Of a stretch of 64,000 nucleotides of DNA, positions 9,215 to 17,509 are shown one piece after another (positions within the stretch are counted from its first letter, which is position 1; every line of letters starts with the position of its first letter). The stretch is from Halomonas meridiana (lineage in GTDB: Bacteria > Pseudomonadota > Gammaproteobacteria > Pseudomonadales > Halomonadaceae), in the NCBI RefSeq assembly GCF_009846525.1, contig NZ_CP024621.1:3224001-3288000 (forward strand), read 5' to 3'. Both the position numbers and the translations under genes were made by a program. The notes under the pieces were generated by a model. That model searched no databases and had not been told where the DNA came from. It saw nothing but the letters and a program-made list of their open reading frames with translations.

Positions 9215-10198
9215 TTAAGCCTCGGGGTACCCGCGCTCCTCGGGGCCATGCGCCAAGAACGAGGGACGCTGTTTCGGCGCGGCAAACGGCGCGACGCAGC
9301 GGTTATCGGGCCGGTTGAACACAAAGAACACGTTGCTGCGCGGGTCTGGCGACAGGTTCGCGTTGGAGGCATGCAACGTGTTGCAGTCGAACAGTAGCAG
9401 CCCGCCCGCCTTGCCCTTCGGGGCCTCGATCCCGTACTTGTCGACCAGATGGGTCAACGCTTCCGGGCTAGGAACGCCCACCTCCTGGGCTTTCAACGAG
9501 TGTTTATGGTTATCCTCCGGGGTTTCTCCCAGGCAGGGCACGAATTCCATATGCGAGCCAGGGATCAGCATTAGCGGGCCATTGAACTCGTGATTGTCGG
9601 TCAAGATCAGCGAAGCGCTGACGGCGTGCATGTTCGGCATGCCGTCTTCGGCGTGCCACGTCTCGAAGTCCGAGTGCCAGTTGAAGCCTTTACCGGCAAA
9701 GCCCGGCTTGTAGTTGATACGCGACTGATGCACGTAGGGATCGTCGCCGATGATCTGCCGGGCCGCGCCGGCCACGCGTTCGTCGCTGGCCAATGCCCCC
9801 AAGCGTTCAGAGAGCTGATGCACGGCAAACAGCGAGCGAATTTCATGGCTTTCGGGCTCGGTGATGCTGAACGCCTTGTCCCGGTAGGCGTCGTTACTCA
9901 ACAGCGCGTTCATCTCCTGGCGCAGCGCTTCCAGCTCCTCGCCCTCGATCAGATTGGGGATGAACAGATACCCGTTGCGTTCGAACTCGTCGAGCTGAGC
10001 TTGACTCAATGGCCCTGGCAACGTACGCCCTTTTACGACACCATCCTGGCGGGGCTGGGTGAGTGATTCAGGCGCTTGGGCAAGGCGTGTGGGATAGGCA
10101 TCCGCCACCTTGGCATTGCCCGCCGTGGGCACATCGGCCATCTCGCTGTACTGTTTGTGGGCGGTTACGTTCTTTAGCGGTGTATTGCTGACTGTCAT
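9215..10198 (-). CDS. ectD: Ectoine hydroxylase
   Basis: Non-heme Fe(II)/2-oxoglutarate dioxygenase that hydroxylates the compatible solute ectoine to 5-hydroxyectoine in the cytoplasm. The 327-residue protein carries the EctD signature NWHSDFETWHAEDGMPNMHA near residue 170, including the iron-binding H-x-D, then LMLIPGSHMEFVPC, and a distal histidine in LFDCNTLHASNANLSP followed by the arginine that anchors 2-oxoglutarate. The N terminus carries a roughly 55-residue polar leader before the catalytic domain, comparable to the long N terminus known in Halomonas EctD. AAGGAG sits 8 bases before the ATG. The ectABC synthesis genes are not beside it, so hydroxylation is controlled separately from ectoine synthesis. 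This gene is the strongest halophile marker in the window. Confidence 0.95.
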   Translation of the reverse strand: MTVSNTPLKNVTAHKQYSEMADVPTAGNAKVADAYPTRLAQAPESLTQPRQDGVVKGRTLPGPLSQAQLDEFERNGYLFIPNLIEGEELEALRQEMNALLSNDAYRDKAFSITEPESHEIRSLFAVHQLSERLGALASDERVAGAARQIIGDDPYVHQSRINYKPGFAGKGFNWHSDFETWHAEDGMPNMHAVSASLILTDNHEFNGPLMLIPGSHMEFVPCLGETPEDNHKHSLKAQEVGVPSPEALTHLVDKYGIEAPKGKAGGLLLFDCNTLHASNANLSPDPRSNVFFVFNRPDNRCVAPFAAPKQRPSFLAHGPEERGYPEA

Positions 10199-10462
10199 CT
10201 AATCCACTCCTTGTATGATTAAACTTCAGTTAAAACGTGTCTCATTTAGAAACACAGCGCAGTAGATAGGGTAGCCAACCCCTCTGCGCTTGCAACCTAG
10301 GATGTCTCCTTTCATAACGTGGGTTATGACATTTATTCGTGGGCATCTTACAATGCGCCCAGTCGCTGCTGCAAAATACGTTTATAAATTATCGCTATTT
10401 CTTATAACTTTAACTCTTACTAAATACACCTATCGTGGCAGCCGCCATCAAACAGTCGACCT
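10199..10462. other. Intergenic region upstream of ectD
   Basis: About 260 bases between the ectD start and the terminator of the next minus-strand gene. It must hold the ectD promoter. I see AT-rich sequence near 10210-10245 but no promoter I would assign. A 62-codon plus-strand frame at 10290-10478 has only a TTG start, no ribosome binding site, and runs through the terminator, so I do not call it. Confidence 0.4.
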
Positions 10463-10501
10463 AAAAAAACCAGAATAGCCTTTTCAAGCGCCACTCTGGT
10501 T
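10463..10501 (-). terminator. Terminator of the Crp/Fnr-type regulator gene
   Basis: On the minus strand a 12-bp stem with two G-T pairs (10490-10501 with 10468-10479; arm AACCAGAGTGGC) and a 10-base loop is followed directly by seven T residues. It is a good intrinsic terminator 20 bases after the regulator stop codon. Confidence 0.85.
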
Positions 10502-10520
10502 ATTTTAACTCTACGGTGTG

Positions 10521-11324
10521 CTAACCAAGGCACAAATGCCCGTAAATAAAATCCCGATCAAATCCGGTATTGCGCACCATCTCTTCAGGCTTTAACAACT
10601 TCACAATATTGCGTGTTTTGCGTATCAGTTTTTTCTGCTCTAACGCAGTCATACAACGGCTGACATGCACACTCGTCATTCCTAATAACTCTCCTACGAC
10701 ATCTTGCGTGACCGGGAACGAAAACACATTACTGGTTAGCAGACCTTTAAAGTCAAAGCGCGCATGCACTTCAAGAAGAAAGTGTGCCACGCGCTCTTCC
10801 GACCGATGATGCGTACAACTTCTTAACCGCTCGATAGTAATATTATCGTTCACCATGACATACGACGTAATCGCTTTTCGTATTTCCTCATGGTGTTTAA
10901 ACAGGTCGTGCAAATCATCCACCGATACTTTTTCGAGTTTGCAGTGCGTCAATGAAACGATCACGATATCGTGACTTTCGAAAAAGCTCTCTCGCATGCC
11001 GATAATATCACCGGGCATGAAGACATTGCAGATGTCTTGACCGCGGGTACTGGTGGCGTGAGACAGGCTCAACCATCCCTCTTTCACGACAAAAATGTCA
11101 GCGCGCCCTTCGCAGAGCGAAAACACCTTTTGATTGCGCCGCAGCTCCACCGGTTTGTGCTTGATATGGGCCAACGACTCCCGAGCCTCGACCCCTAATT
11201 CACCATATAGATTCAAGACACCGACAATATCTATACAAGAGCTGTCATCACCGTCGATGCCGTGTAAACCTTTGCGATTTCCATCTTCCACTTGCTTATA
11301 CTCTTCTGCAGTAATCTTATTCAT
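10521..11324 (-). CDS. Crp/Fnr family transcriptional regulator
   Basis: A 267-residue one-component regulator. After a polar N terminus of about 50 residues comes a cyclic-nucleotide-binding-type beta roll (ELRRNQKVFSLCEGRADIFV, then VFMPGDIIGMRESF), a long dimer helix, and a Crp-type winged helix near residues 190-240 (FPVTQDVVGELLGMTSVHVS). The beta roll lacks the usual R-S pair that contacts cAMP, and there is no N-terminal FNR cysteine cluster, so the signal is unknown. AAAGGAG precedes ATG at 11324. The base composition is lower in GC than its neighbours. It lies divergent to an ATP-grasp/hydrolase operon across a 430-base gap, which makes that operon its most likely target; ectD is another candidate. 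Confidence 0.85.
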   Translation of the reverse strand: MNKITAEEYKQVEDGNRKGLHGIDGDDSSCIDIVGVLNLYGELGVEARESLAHIKHKPVELRRNQKVFSLCEGRADIFVVKEGWLSLSHATSTRGQDICNVFMPGDIIGMRESFFESHDIVIVSLTHCKLEKVSVDDLHDLFKHHEEIRKAITSYVMVNDNITIERLRSCTHHRSEERVAHFLLEVHARFDFKGLLTSNVFSFPVTQDVVGELLGMTSVHVSRCMTALEQKKLIRKTRNIVKLLKPEEMVRNTGFDRDFIYGHLCLG

Positions 11325-11752
11325 CTCTACACTCCTTTGTAGTTAGACAAACGCTATACTCACCAGGAACCAGTTATAATACTGATATATAGAAAGGAAG
11401 ATAACGCGACAGAAATATAGACAAATGTAAATAACTAAACAAGACAGTTTCTATAGCACGCCACCATAAAAGCCAGCAAAACATTGATTATTAACATTTG
11501 TTAAACTATCGACACCTCATTCTCGTCGGCCGCTTGACGCTAATCTTATATCAACTATCGACCTTAACAAAATAAAGAACAAAAAAACCTAGAGATACAT
11601 TCATGGGTGAATCTTATCAAGTATTCTCGTGATATACATTAATTATCGCCACTTTAAACACCTAAATACTGGAAAGTAAAAAACGTCTTTCATAGGCTCC
11701 AGTCTGGGGTTATAGGGATCGATAGCCCACTCAACCATTCAGGGAGTCGCAC
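11325..11752. promoter_or_regulatory. AT-rich divergent control region
   Basis: About 430 bases, clearly AT-rich compared with the flanking genes, separating the divergent regulator and ATP-grasp genes. Visible elements: a TATAAT at 11375-11380 on the plus strand, an inverted repeat TTAAC-ATTT-GTTAA at 11491-11504, and two direct copies of AACTATCGAC at 11504-11513 and 11553-11562 (49 bases apart). These are candidate regulator sites. No gene is visible. Confidence 0.45.
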
Positions 11753-13045
11753 ATGAAACGCAACGTTTTCGTCATTGCTTTAGAAGATAAGCAAACACGC
11801 GCCATGCAAACACTGAGAGAGCGCAAGGACTTGGAGATACATGGATTACTAGACGTCAGCACTGCCGTAGAGTCAGATAACGTCTCTTTTAATCATCTGC
11901 TGTCACTAGCCAACGAACAACTCACCGCTTACCCCGGCACCGTCGATGCGATCATTGCACAGTGGGACTTTCCCACGAGCGTCATCGTGCCGATTCTCTG
12001 TCAGCACCACCACCTCCCCTCCCCCTCAATCACCAGCGTTTTAAAATGCGAACATAAGTATTTGAGCCGTTTAGAACAGCAAAAGGTCGTGCCCGACGTG
12101 GTCCCCAAGTTTTGCGGCATCGACCCTTTTGCGGAGGACCCACTCTCCCAGGTAACGCTCGATTATCCATTTTGGCTGAAACCAGTGAAGGCGTTCTCTT
12201 CTCATTTAGGATTCAAGATTGAGTCGTCCTTACACTTCGAACAGGCCATTAAGGAAATACGCGCGGGCATCCGTCAACTTGGCGATGCCTTTAATGAAGC
12301 ACTTGCTTATATAGACGTGCCCGAGGAGATTATTCACTTAGATGGCAATGCGTGTATCGCCGAAGAGATCATTAGCGGTGTGCAAGGCGCCCCGGAAGGC
12401 TCGGTGTTTAATGGCGAATTTAATATTCACGGCATTATTTCCCAACCTAAAGCCGAGAACTCCATTGCCCTCTTTGATCGCCTGGAGTATCCCAGCAACC
12501 TGCCTGAGCACGTTCACCACAAAATGGTGGAAACCGCCAAAACCTTCCTAGCCCATATTGGCTACAACAACGGCTGTTTCAACGTGGAATTCATGTGGGA
12601 CGAGGCGCGAGAAAAGCTCTGGCTCATCGAAGTCAATACGCGCATTTCGCAATCTCATAGTGAGATTTTCGTCTTGGTCGATGGCATGTCGAATCATGAA
12701 ATCGCCGTGGATATTGCCCTGGGTCAGCGGCCATCGCTGCTCAACCGTCAGGGGGTCGCGCCCATTGCTGCCAAGTGCTTCATCCCCTTTGCCCACCGCG
12801 ATGGCGTGGTCAAACGCATTCCCAGCCAGGCAGAGATCGCCGCGCTCAAGGCGCGCTTGCCACATACCGATGTCGTGATCGATGTCGAACCTGGCCAGCA
12901 GCTCAGCCACCTGATGCACCAAGATAGTTTCTGCTATCGCCTAGGCACGCTCTACGTCACCGGCAACACCCACGAGGAGATCGAGCAGAACTACCAGTAC
13001 TGCCTCGATGTTCTCAACTTCGACATCGAGCCCATCGATGCGTAA
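11753..13045 (+). CDS. ATP-grasp ligase of unknown substrate
   Basis: A 430-residue ATP-grasp enzyme, a family that joins a carboxylate, activated as acyl phosphate, to an amine or thiol. It is cytoplasmic, with no signal peptide. Visible parts: an N-terminal pre-ATP-grasp fold (MKRNVFVIALEDKQ), the ATP-binding lysine segment PFWLKPVKAFSSH near residue 140, the flexible-loop region AEEIISGVQGAPEGSV near 205, and the metal-binding residues NVEFMWDEA plus LIEVNTRIS near 280-300. This E...E-x-N-x-R pattern matches biotin carboxylase and amino-acid ligases. It has no biotin-carrier partner here, so a peptide- or amide-forming ligase is more likely. AGGGAG precedes the ATG. It is the first gene of an operon with the CocE-type hydrolase, whose start lies 10 bases beyond its stop codon. 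Confidence 0.8.
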   Translation: MKRNVFVIALEDKQTRAMQTLRERKDLEIHGLLDVSTAVESDNVSFNHLLSLANEQLTAYPGTVDAIIAQWDFPTSVIVPILCQHHHLPSPSITSVLKCEHKYLSRLEQQKVVPDVVPKFCGIDPFAEDPLSQVTLDYPFWLKPVKAFSSHLGFKIESSLHFEQAIKEIRAGIRQLGDAFNEALAYIDVPEEIIHLDGNACIAEEIISGVQGAPEGSVFNGEFNIHGIISQPKAENSIALFDRLEYPSNLPEHVHHKMVETAKTFLAHIGYNNGCFNVEFMWDEAREKLWLIEVNTRISQSHSEIFVLVDGMSNHEIAVDIALGQRPSLLNRQGVAPIAAKCFIPFAHRDGVVKRIPSQAEIAALKARLPHTDVVIDVEPGQQLSHLMHQDSFCYRLGTLYVTGNTHEEIEQNYQYCLDVLNFDIEPIDA

Positions 13046-13055
13046 GGAGACCAAC

Positions 13056-15080
13056 ATGGAGATCGTTGACGATTTCCCCTACCCCATCCGTGAGATCGAA
13101 AACCTGTTCATCCCCATGCGCGATGGACAACAGCTAGCGGCCAGGGTGTGGCTCCCCGTCACCCCTGACGCCACGCCGTTCCCCGCCATCATGGAGTACA
13201 TTCCTTATCGTAAGCGCGACGTAACACGGGGCCGCGATGCCAGCAACCACCCCTACCTAGCAGGCCACGGCTATGTGTGTGTGCGGGTGGATATGCGCGG
13301 CAGCGGCGATTCCGACGGTGTGCTCACCGACGAGTATACCCAACAAGAGCAGCAGGATGCCGTGGATGCCATCGCTTGGCTGGCCGAGCAGCCCTGGTGC
13401 GATGGCCACGTCGGTATGATGGGGATTTCCTGGGGCGGCTTTAATAGCCTGCAAGTGGCGGCCAAACAGCCTCCTGCCCTCAAGGCGATCATCAGCCTGT
13501 GCTCGAGCGACGACCTCTATGCCGACAACATGCACTACATGGGCGGCTGCCTTTTGGGAGACAACCTGTCCGAGGCGACCGTGATGTTCGCGTTCAATGC
13601 GCTTCCTCCCGATCCAGAGATCGTAGGGGAGCGCTGGCGGGAGATGTGGTTCGACCGTATGGAGCACAGTGGACTATGGATCGACCAGTGGCTGCGTCAC
13701 CAGCGCCGCGATGCGTACTGGTCCACTAGCTCGGTGGGCGAACACTACGGGGCGATTCAGTGCCCCGTGTATGCCATCGGCGGTTGGGCCGATGGGTTCA
13801 CCAATACCGTGTTGCGCTTGATGGAGCATCTGGCGGTACCGCGCAAAGGGCTGATTGGCCCTTGGGGGCATAAATATCCCCACCAAGGGATTCCCGGCCC
13901 GGCCATCGGTTTTTTACAGGAGGCGCTGCGCTGGTGGGATTACTGGCTGAAAGGTAAGGAGAACGGCATCATGGAGGAGCCGATGCTGCGCGTCTGGCAG
14001 CAGGATAGCGTCCCACCGGATAACAGCTACGCCGACCGGCCAGGGCGCTGGCTGAGTGAAGATCAGTGGCCTTCGCCACGGATTCAAACGCAGCGCTACT
14101 ACCTTCAGCCCAACCGCTTGACCCTCGAGCCACGCTCCCGTCATACCGCGCCGCCCACCCTCGGCCTGCAATCACCCATCAGCGTGGGCATGTCGGCGGG
14201 CAAATGGTGCTCTTATGCTGCGACGCCCGATCTTCCCGGCGACCAGCGTGAAGAGGATGGCGGCTCGCTGGTATTCAGCAGCGCCCCCCTAGAGGAAGCG
14301 CTGGACATCTTCGGCGTGGCGACGCTGTCGCTAACGGTTTCCTGCGATCAACCTCAGGCGATGCTAGCGGTGCGCCTTTCTGACGTAGCGCCGGATGGAA
14401 AAGCCACCCGTGTCACCTACGGGCTACTCAACCTCACCCATCGAGAGAGCGATGAGTACCCCAGCGACCTAGTGCCAGGCCAACGGTACACAGTGCAGAT
14501 CTCCATGAACGGCATTGCCCAACGCTTTCCCAAGGGGCATCAGCTTCGCCTGTCGATCTCGACCTCCTACTGGCCATTGGCGTGGCTGTCGCCCGCGCCC
14601 GCCCAGGTCGATCTCACCCTGGACAACTGCACGCTCCACCTACCCGTGCGCACCGCCACCGATGATGACAACACCGTTACCTTTGAACCACCCCAAGCGG
14701 CCAAACCGCTGTCCATCACCACGCTTGCGCCCAGCCAGCATAACTGGTTGTTGCACCGCGACTTGGCCACCAAACGCTCTACGCTAGAAGTCATCAACGA
14801 CCAAGGATGCTTTCGCATCGACGATACGGGCACCGAGATTCACCGCAGCGCACGGGAGTACTACAGCACCGTGACCGATGACTTCACCTCCGCCCGTGGC
14901 GAGACGCTCACCGAGAGCCACTTCAAGCGCGGCCGTTGGGACACTGAGGTGTATACCCGCACGGTGCTGACCTGCACCGCGCGTCACTTTCTGGTCCACG
15001 CCCAGCTAGACGCCTACGAAAACGCCTACCGGGTCTTTTCCAAGAACTGGTCGTCGAAGATTCCTCGCGATCATCTGTAA
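13056..15080 (+). CDS. CocE/NonD family alpha/beta hydrolase
   Basis: Serine hydrolase of the peptidase S15 / cocaine esterase class, which cleaves esters or amides, including Xaa-Pro dipeptides and acyl amides. The 674-residue protein has the N-terminal alpha/beta hydrolase domain with nucleophile GMMGISWGGFNS near residue 120, catalytic Asp in YAIGGWADGFTN near 245, catalytic His in GPWGHKYPHQG near 275, then a C-terminal jelly-roll domain (SAGKWCSYAAT onward) and an extra C-terminal tail of about 130 residues. No signal peptide is seen, so it is probably cytoplasmic. AAGGAGACCAAC precedes the ATG, 10 bases after the ATP-grasp stop. Pairing with a ligase suggests it breaks down or matures the ligase product. 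The substrate is unknown. Confidence 0.85.
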   Translation: MEIVDDFPYPIREIENLFIPMRDGQQLAARVWLPVTPDATPFPAIMEYIPYRKRDVTRGRDASNHPYLAGHGYVCVRVDMRGSGDSDGVLTDEYTQQEQQDAVDAIAWLAEQPWCDGHVGMMGISWGGFNSLQVAAKQPPALKAIISLCSSDDLYADNMHYMGGCLLGDNLSEATVMFAFNALPPDPEIVGERWREMWFDRMEHSGLWIDQWLRHQRRDAYWSTSSVGEHYGAIQCPVYAIGGWADGFTNTVLRLMEHLAVPRKGLIGPWGHKYPHQGIPGPAIGFLQEALRWWDYWLKGKENGIMEEPMLRVWQQDSVPPDNSYADRPGRWLSEDQWPSPRIQTQRYYLQPNRLTLEPRSRHTAPPTLGLQSPISVGMSAGKWCSYAATPDLPGDQREEDGGSLVFSSAPLEEALDIFGVATLSLTVSCDQPQAMLAVRLSDVAPDGKATRVTYGLLNLTHRESDEYPSDLVPGQRYTVQISMNGIAQRFPKGHQLRLSISTSYWPLAWLSPAPAQVDLTLDNCTLHLPVRTATDDDNTVTFEPPQAAKPLSITTLAPSQHNWLLHRDLATKRSTLEVINDQGCFRIDDTGTEIHRSAREYYSTVTDDFTSARGETLTESHFKRGRWDTEVYTRTVLTCTARHFLVHAQLDAYENAYRVFSKNWSSKIPRDHL

Positions 15081-15114
15081 TCATCCCCGCCAGCCCGAGG
15101 GCTACACGCACCAT

Positions 15115-15151
15115 CACCGCCCCACGTTGCGATACGTCAGGGGCGGTGTTT
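15115..15151 (+). terminator. Terminator of the ATP-grasp/hydrolase operon
   Basis: Stem CACCGCCCC / GGGGCGGTG (15115-15123 with 15140-15148), reinforced by an inner ACGT pairing and followed by TTT. It lies 35 bases after the hydrolase stop. Confidence 0.7.
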
Positions 15152-15160
15152 AATGGGCGC

Positions 15161-15187
15161 AAAAAACCCCGGTCAGGGCTACCGGGG
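15161..15187 (-). terminator. Terminator of the katN stress cluster
   Basis: On the minus strand the stem CCCCGGT / ACCGGGG (15181-15187 with 15167-15173) is followed by TTTTTT. It ends the minus-strand catalase cluster and faces the hydrolase terminator. Confidence 0.8.
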
Positions 15188-15233
15188 AAAAGGGCGTGGC
15201 TAGGTGACGCGCTCCGTATAGCGACGCTCGTGG

Positions 15234-15737
15234 TTACTTCTTGGCCTGCACGTCGTTGTCGTCCGCGCGTGCCAGGAAGGTGCGGGTAGTATCGTCCAGA
15301 TGCTGATCCAACCAGTCCGCCATGGCCTGCTCCTCTTGCAGAATCTCACGGCACACACGCACCACCTCTGGCTGATTGGCCTGCTCGGCCGCCGCAATCA
15401 GCGCCTTGTAGTTGGCAATCTCAAAGCATTCGAAGGCATAGCTCGCAATACCGCCCTTGACCACCTCATCGCCTGCCATCATGCCACCCAGCGACTGGCC
15501 AAAGGCCGTCAGCTTACCGCCCATGTCTTTGACGGCAGAGGTGTCGATCCCCAGCTCATTCATCAACCGCTCCAGCTTTTCAGCCTGATGCTCGGTCTCA
15601 TGAAGATGCTGATCAATGCGGGCGCGCAGCGTCGGGTAGTGCTCGATTCGTTTCGCCTGCGCTTTCAACATCTCTTCCGCCTGCTTTTCCATCGCATGAG
15701 CATCGCGTAACCAATCTTCCAAATACTTGGCTTCCAT
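15234..15737 (-). CDS. DUF892 ferritin-like protein (YciF/YciE family)
   Basis: A 167-residue all-helical protein of the DUF892 family, whose best-known members are enterobacterial YciE and YciF. These have a ferritin-like four-helix bundle and are induced by stress; their reaction is not established. Visible features are YLEDWLRDAHAMEKQAEEML at the start, ARIDQHLHETEHQAEKLERL near residue 45 with the E-x-x-H type metal residues, and EQAMADWLDQHL near residue 140. AAGGAG precedes ATG at 15737, which I prefer over an upstream in-frame ATG. It is the last gene of a four-gene cluster with manganese catalase and a KGG-repeat protein, the same contents as the RpoS-controlled yciGFE-katN operon of Salmonella. 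Confidence 0.85.
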   Translation of the reverse strand: MEAKYLEDWLRDAHAMEKQAEEMLKAQAKRIEHYPTLRARIDQHLHETEHQAEKLERLMNELGIDTSAVKDMGGKLTAFGQSLGGMMAGDEVVKGGIASYAFECFEIANYKALIAAAEQANQPEVVRVCREILQEEQAMADWLDQHLDDTTRTFLARADDNDVQAKK

Positions 15738-15779
15738 CGTGCGCTCTCCTTGTTCATTCACGGCGTGGGTAAATCGCTC

Positions 15780-16616
15780 TTACTTGTTGGGGTCGATCTG
15801 CTCTTTCTGCGCCCCCGACTTCTCTTTGGCACTGCCCAGGCTCGGCTCTTGGCCTTCGGGCGCAGGCTGATTGCGCACGCTGTACTGGCTGCGACCATCC
15901 AGCGATATGCCTTCCGACCAGCGGCCTTTCGGCGCCTCTTTATCCAACAGCGTGTTGAGGTAGTAGTAAGAGTGCTGCATCGCCTCGTTATCTTCCGGCG
16001 TAGCGTTGGGAATCGGCAGCTGCTTCTCGAAGCCGCCCAGCTCTTCGATCACCGCCAACCACTGCTGCTGATGGTACGTATCGCGAGCAATCAAGAAGGA
16101 GAGAAAATCCTTCATACCGTGATCATCGGTCCAGTTGTATAGGCGCGATGCCAGCACGCGGCCACCGGCTTCCGCCGTGGCGTTAGCCAGCATATCAGCG
16201 GCGATATTGCCCGTGGCGTACACGTGGCTCATATCAAACGGCACGCCGTTTGAGTTTACCGGCATGGCCGATAAGCCCGATGAGAGCAGGTGGCGCGGGT
16301 TGGCACCGCCCAAGATGGCATTCATGACCGGGTCTTTGGCCGTGGCCTCTTGGTAGGAGACCGGTGCGCCTTCCAGGTTAAGGGCAACCGCATGGCCCAG
16401 CATTTCAATATGGGACAGTTCTTCGGTGGCGGTGGACATCAGCATATCGCGAATACGATCATCGCCGCGGGCGCCCATCGCCTGGAAGAAGTACTGCATG
16501 GCCACACGGATTTCACCTTCGATGCCGCCAATGGCCTGCTGCAGCAACATGGCAAATTCAGGGTTGGGTGTATCGACCTTCACGGGATACTGTAGCTTTC
16601 CAGAGTGGTGGAACAT
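15780..16616 (-). CDS. katN: Manganese catalase
   Basis: Non-heme dimanganese catalase that breaks hydrogen peroxide into water and oxygen in the cytoplasm. The 278-residue protein is a ferritin-like bundle with the expected ligands: Glu in GGIEGEIRVAMQYFFQAMGA near residue 35, Glu and His in EELSHIEMLGH near 68, Glu in NATAEAGGRVLASRLY near 148, and His in ARDTYHQQQW near 180. The C-terminal 40 residues are polar and probably flexible. AAGGAG lies before ATG at 16616. It sits 42 bases upstream of the DUF892 gene and 52 bases after the small-protein gene, so the cluster reads as one operon for oxidative and osmotic stress. Confidence 0.92.
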   Translation of the reverse strand: MFHHSGKLQYPVKVDTPNPEFAMLLQQAIGGIEGEIRVAMQYFFQAMGARGDDRIRDMLMSTATEELSHIEMLGHAVALNLEGAPVSYQEATAKDPVMNAILGGANPRHLLSSGLSAMPVNSNGVPFDMSHVYATGNIAADMLANATAEAGGRVLASRLYNWTDDHGMKDFLSFLIARDTYHQQQWLAVIEELGGFEKQLPIPNATPEDNEAMQHSYYYLNTLLDKEAPKGRWSEGISLDGRSQYSVRNQPAPEGQEPSLGSAKEKSGAQKEQIDPNK

Positions 16617-16668
16617 AGCGCGACTCTCCTTCATTAATTGCCAGGGAGCGCACTCCCTGGCAACGCAT

Positions 16669-16872
16669 TTAAAGCGTTTGCTTTAACAGCTTCCGTGCTT
16701 CATCGGCAATGTCCTCGTAATGCTGAGCGACGCGATCAAAGAACGCTTGCGCATCTTGATCCGACTTCTCTTTCGCATCTTGAGAAAACTGCTGGCTTAG
16801 CTGAACACCTTGAGAGGCATGATATAGCGTGCTCACCATATCGAAGTTCTTATCGTTCACCGGACGATTCAT
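16669..16872 (-). CDS. Small protein of unknown function in the katN cluster
   Basis: A 67-residue protein starting MNRPVNDKNFDMV, with AAGGAG before the ATG. It is strongly helical and charged (QQFSQDAKEKSDQDAQAFFD, then DIADEARKLLKQTL), with no cysteine, no signal peptide and no membrane segment. I do not recognise a family. Its place between the KGG-repeat gene and the manganese catalase gene, with good spacing and its own ribosome binding site, says it is real and co-expressed. A role in assembling or anchoring the catalase or DUF892 bundle is possible but is only inference. Confidence 0.7.
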   Translation of the reverse strand: MNRPVNDKNFDMVSTLYHASQGVQLSQQFSQDAKEKSDQDAQAFFDRVAQHYEDIADEARKLLKQTL

Positions 16873-16953
16873 CCTTGTCTCCTTGTGCCTTCCGTCTAAA
16901 CGACGCAAGGCACACTTGAACGTGTAAAGACAAAACAGTGTCGGGTGCGCGCG

Positions 16954-17235
16954 TTAGCGGTTGTTACCGCCGCCACTGTGACTGTTTTCGCCGCCTTTCT
17001 TACCGGCTTCCGAGGCACGCTTGGGGTCGTTGGCAAAGTTACCACCGCTGTTTTCACCGCCTTTCTGGCCAATATCCTCGTAAAACTCTTTGCCATGGCT
17101 TTCAGCAGTGGCTTCCCCGCCTTTTTGACCGATATCTTGATAAAACTCTTTATCGTGGGTTTTGGCGGTCGTTTCACCACCCTTTTGTCCTGCCTCTTCG
17201 CGACTCATTCCATTATCGTTGCGGTTATTCGCCAT
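16954..17235 (-). CDS. yciG: KGG-repeat stress protein (YciG-like)
   Basis: A 93-residue hydrophilic protein made of repeated KGG modules: AGQKGGETTAKTHDKEF, then two further GQKGGE units at about 20-residue spacing, and a last AGKKGGEN. This is the stress-induced bacterial acidophilic repeat (KGG, as in YciG and GsiB), thought to be disordered and hydrophilic, like plant LEA proteins. AAAAGGAG precedes ATG at 17235. It is the first gene of the four-gene cluster with katN, which matches yciGFE-katN of enterobacteria. In Salmonella that operon depends on RpoS; I cannot assign a sigma factor from the upstream sequence here. Confidence 0.88.
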   Translation of the reverse strand: MANNRNDNGMSREEAGQKGGETTAKTHDKEFYQDIGQKGGEATAESHGKEFYEDIGQKGGENSGGNFANDPKRASEAGKKGGENSHSGGGNNR

Positions 17236-17509
17236 GATAAATCTCCTTTTCATGAATTCGGCAAAACCAACTCATTTACTCGTACTCGGTGTATCACTCG
17301 AGTAACTTGAGATTAGCCAACCTCACTCTCTTATCAAGCCAACAGAAACACAAAGAAGCATCTTTAATCTTTATAACGACGTAATCAGATATGTATCAAA
17401 TAACTTTTCATTGGTGATTGGATAACGAAAGATAAAATAATTGACTAACTCCATCTATTGCCAACACACTTCTTTAAAACACCACCACCCAGAGTAAAAG
17501 GCTACCGCC
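17236..17509. other. Divergent gap between yciG-like and META-domain genes
   Basis: About 275 AT-rich bases that must hold promoters for both directions. I see no gene, and no promoter that I would assign with confidence. Confidence 0.4.

Noticed and set aside
10290..10478. 62-codon plus-strand frame upstream of ectD
   Set aside because: TTG start, no ribosome binding site, and it overlaps the terminator of the neighbouring regulator gene.
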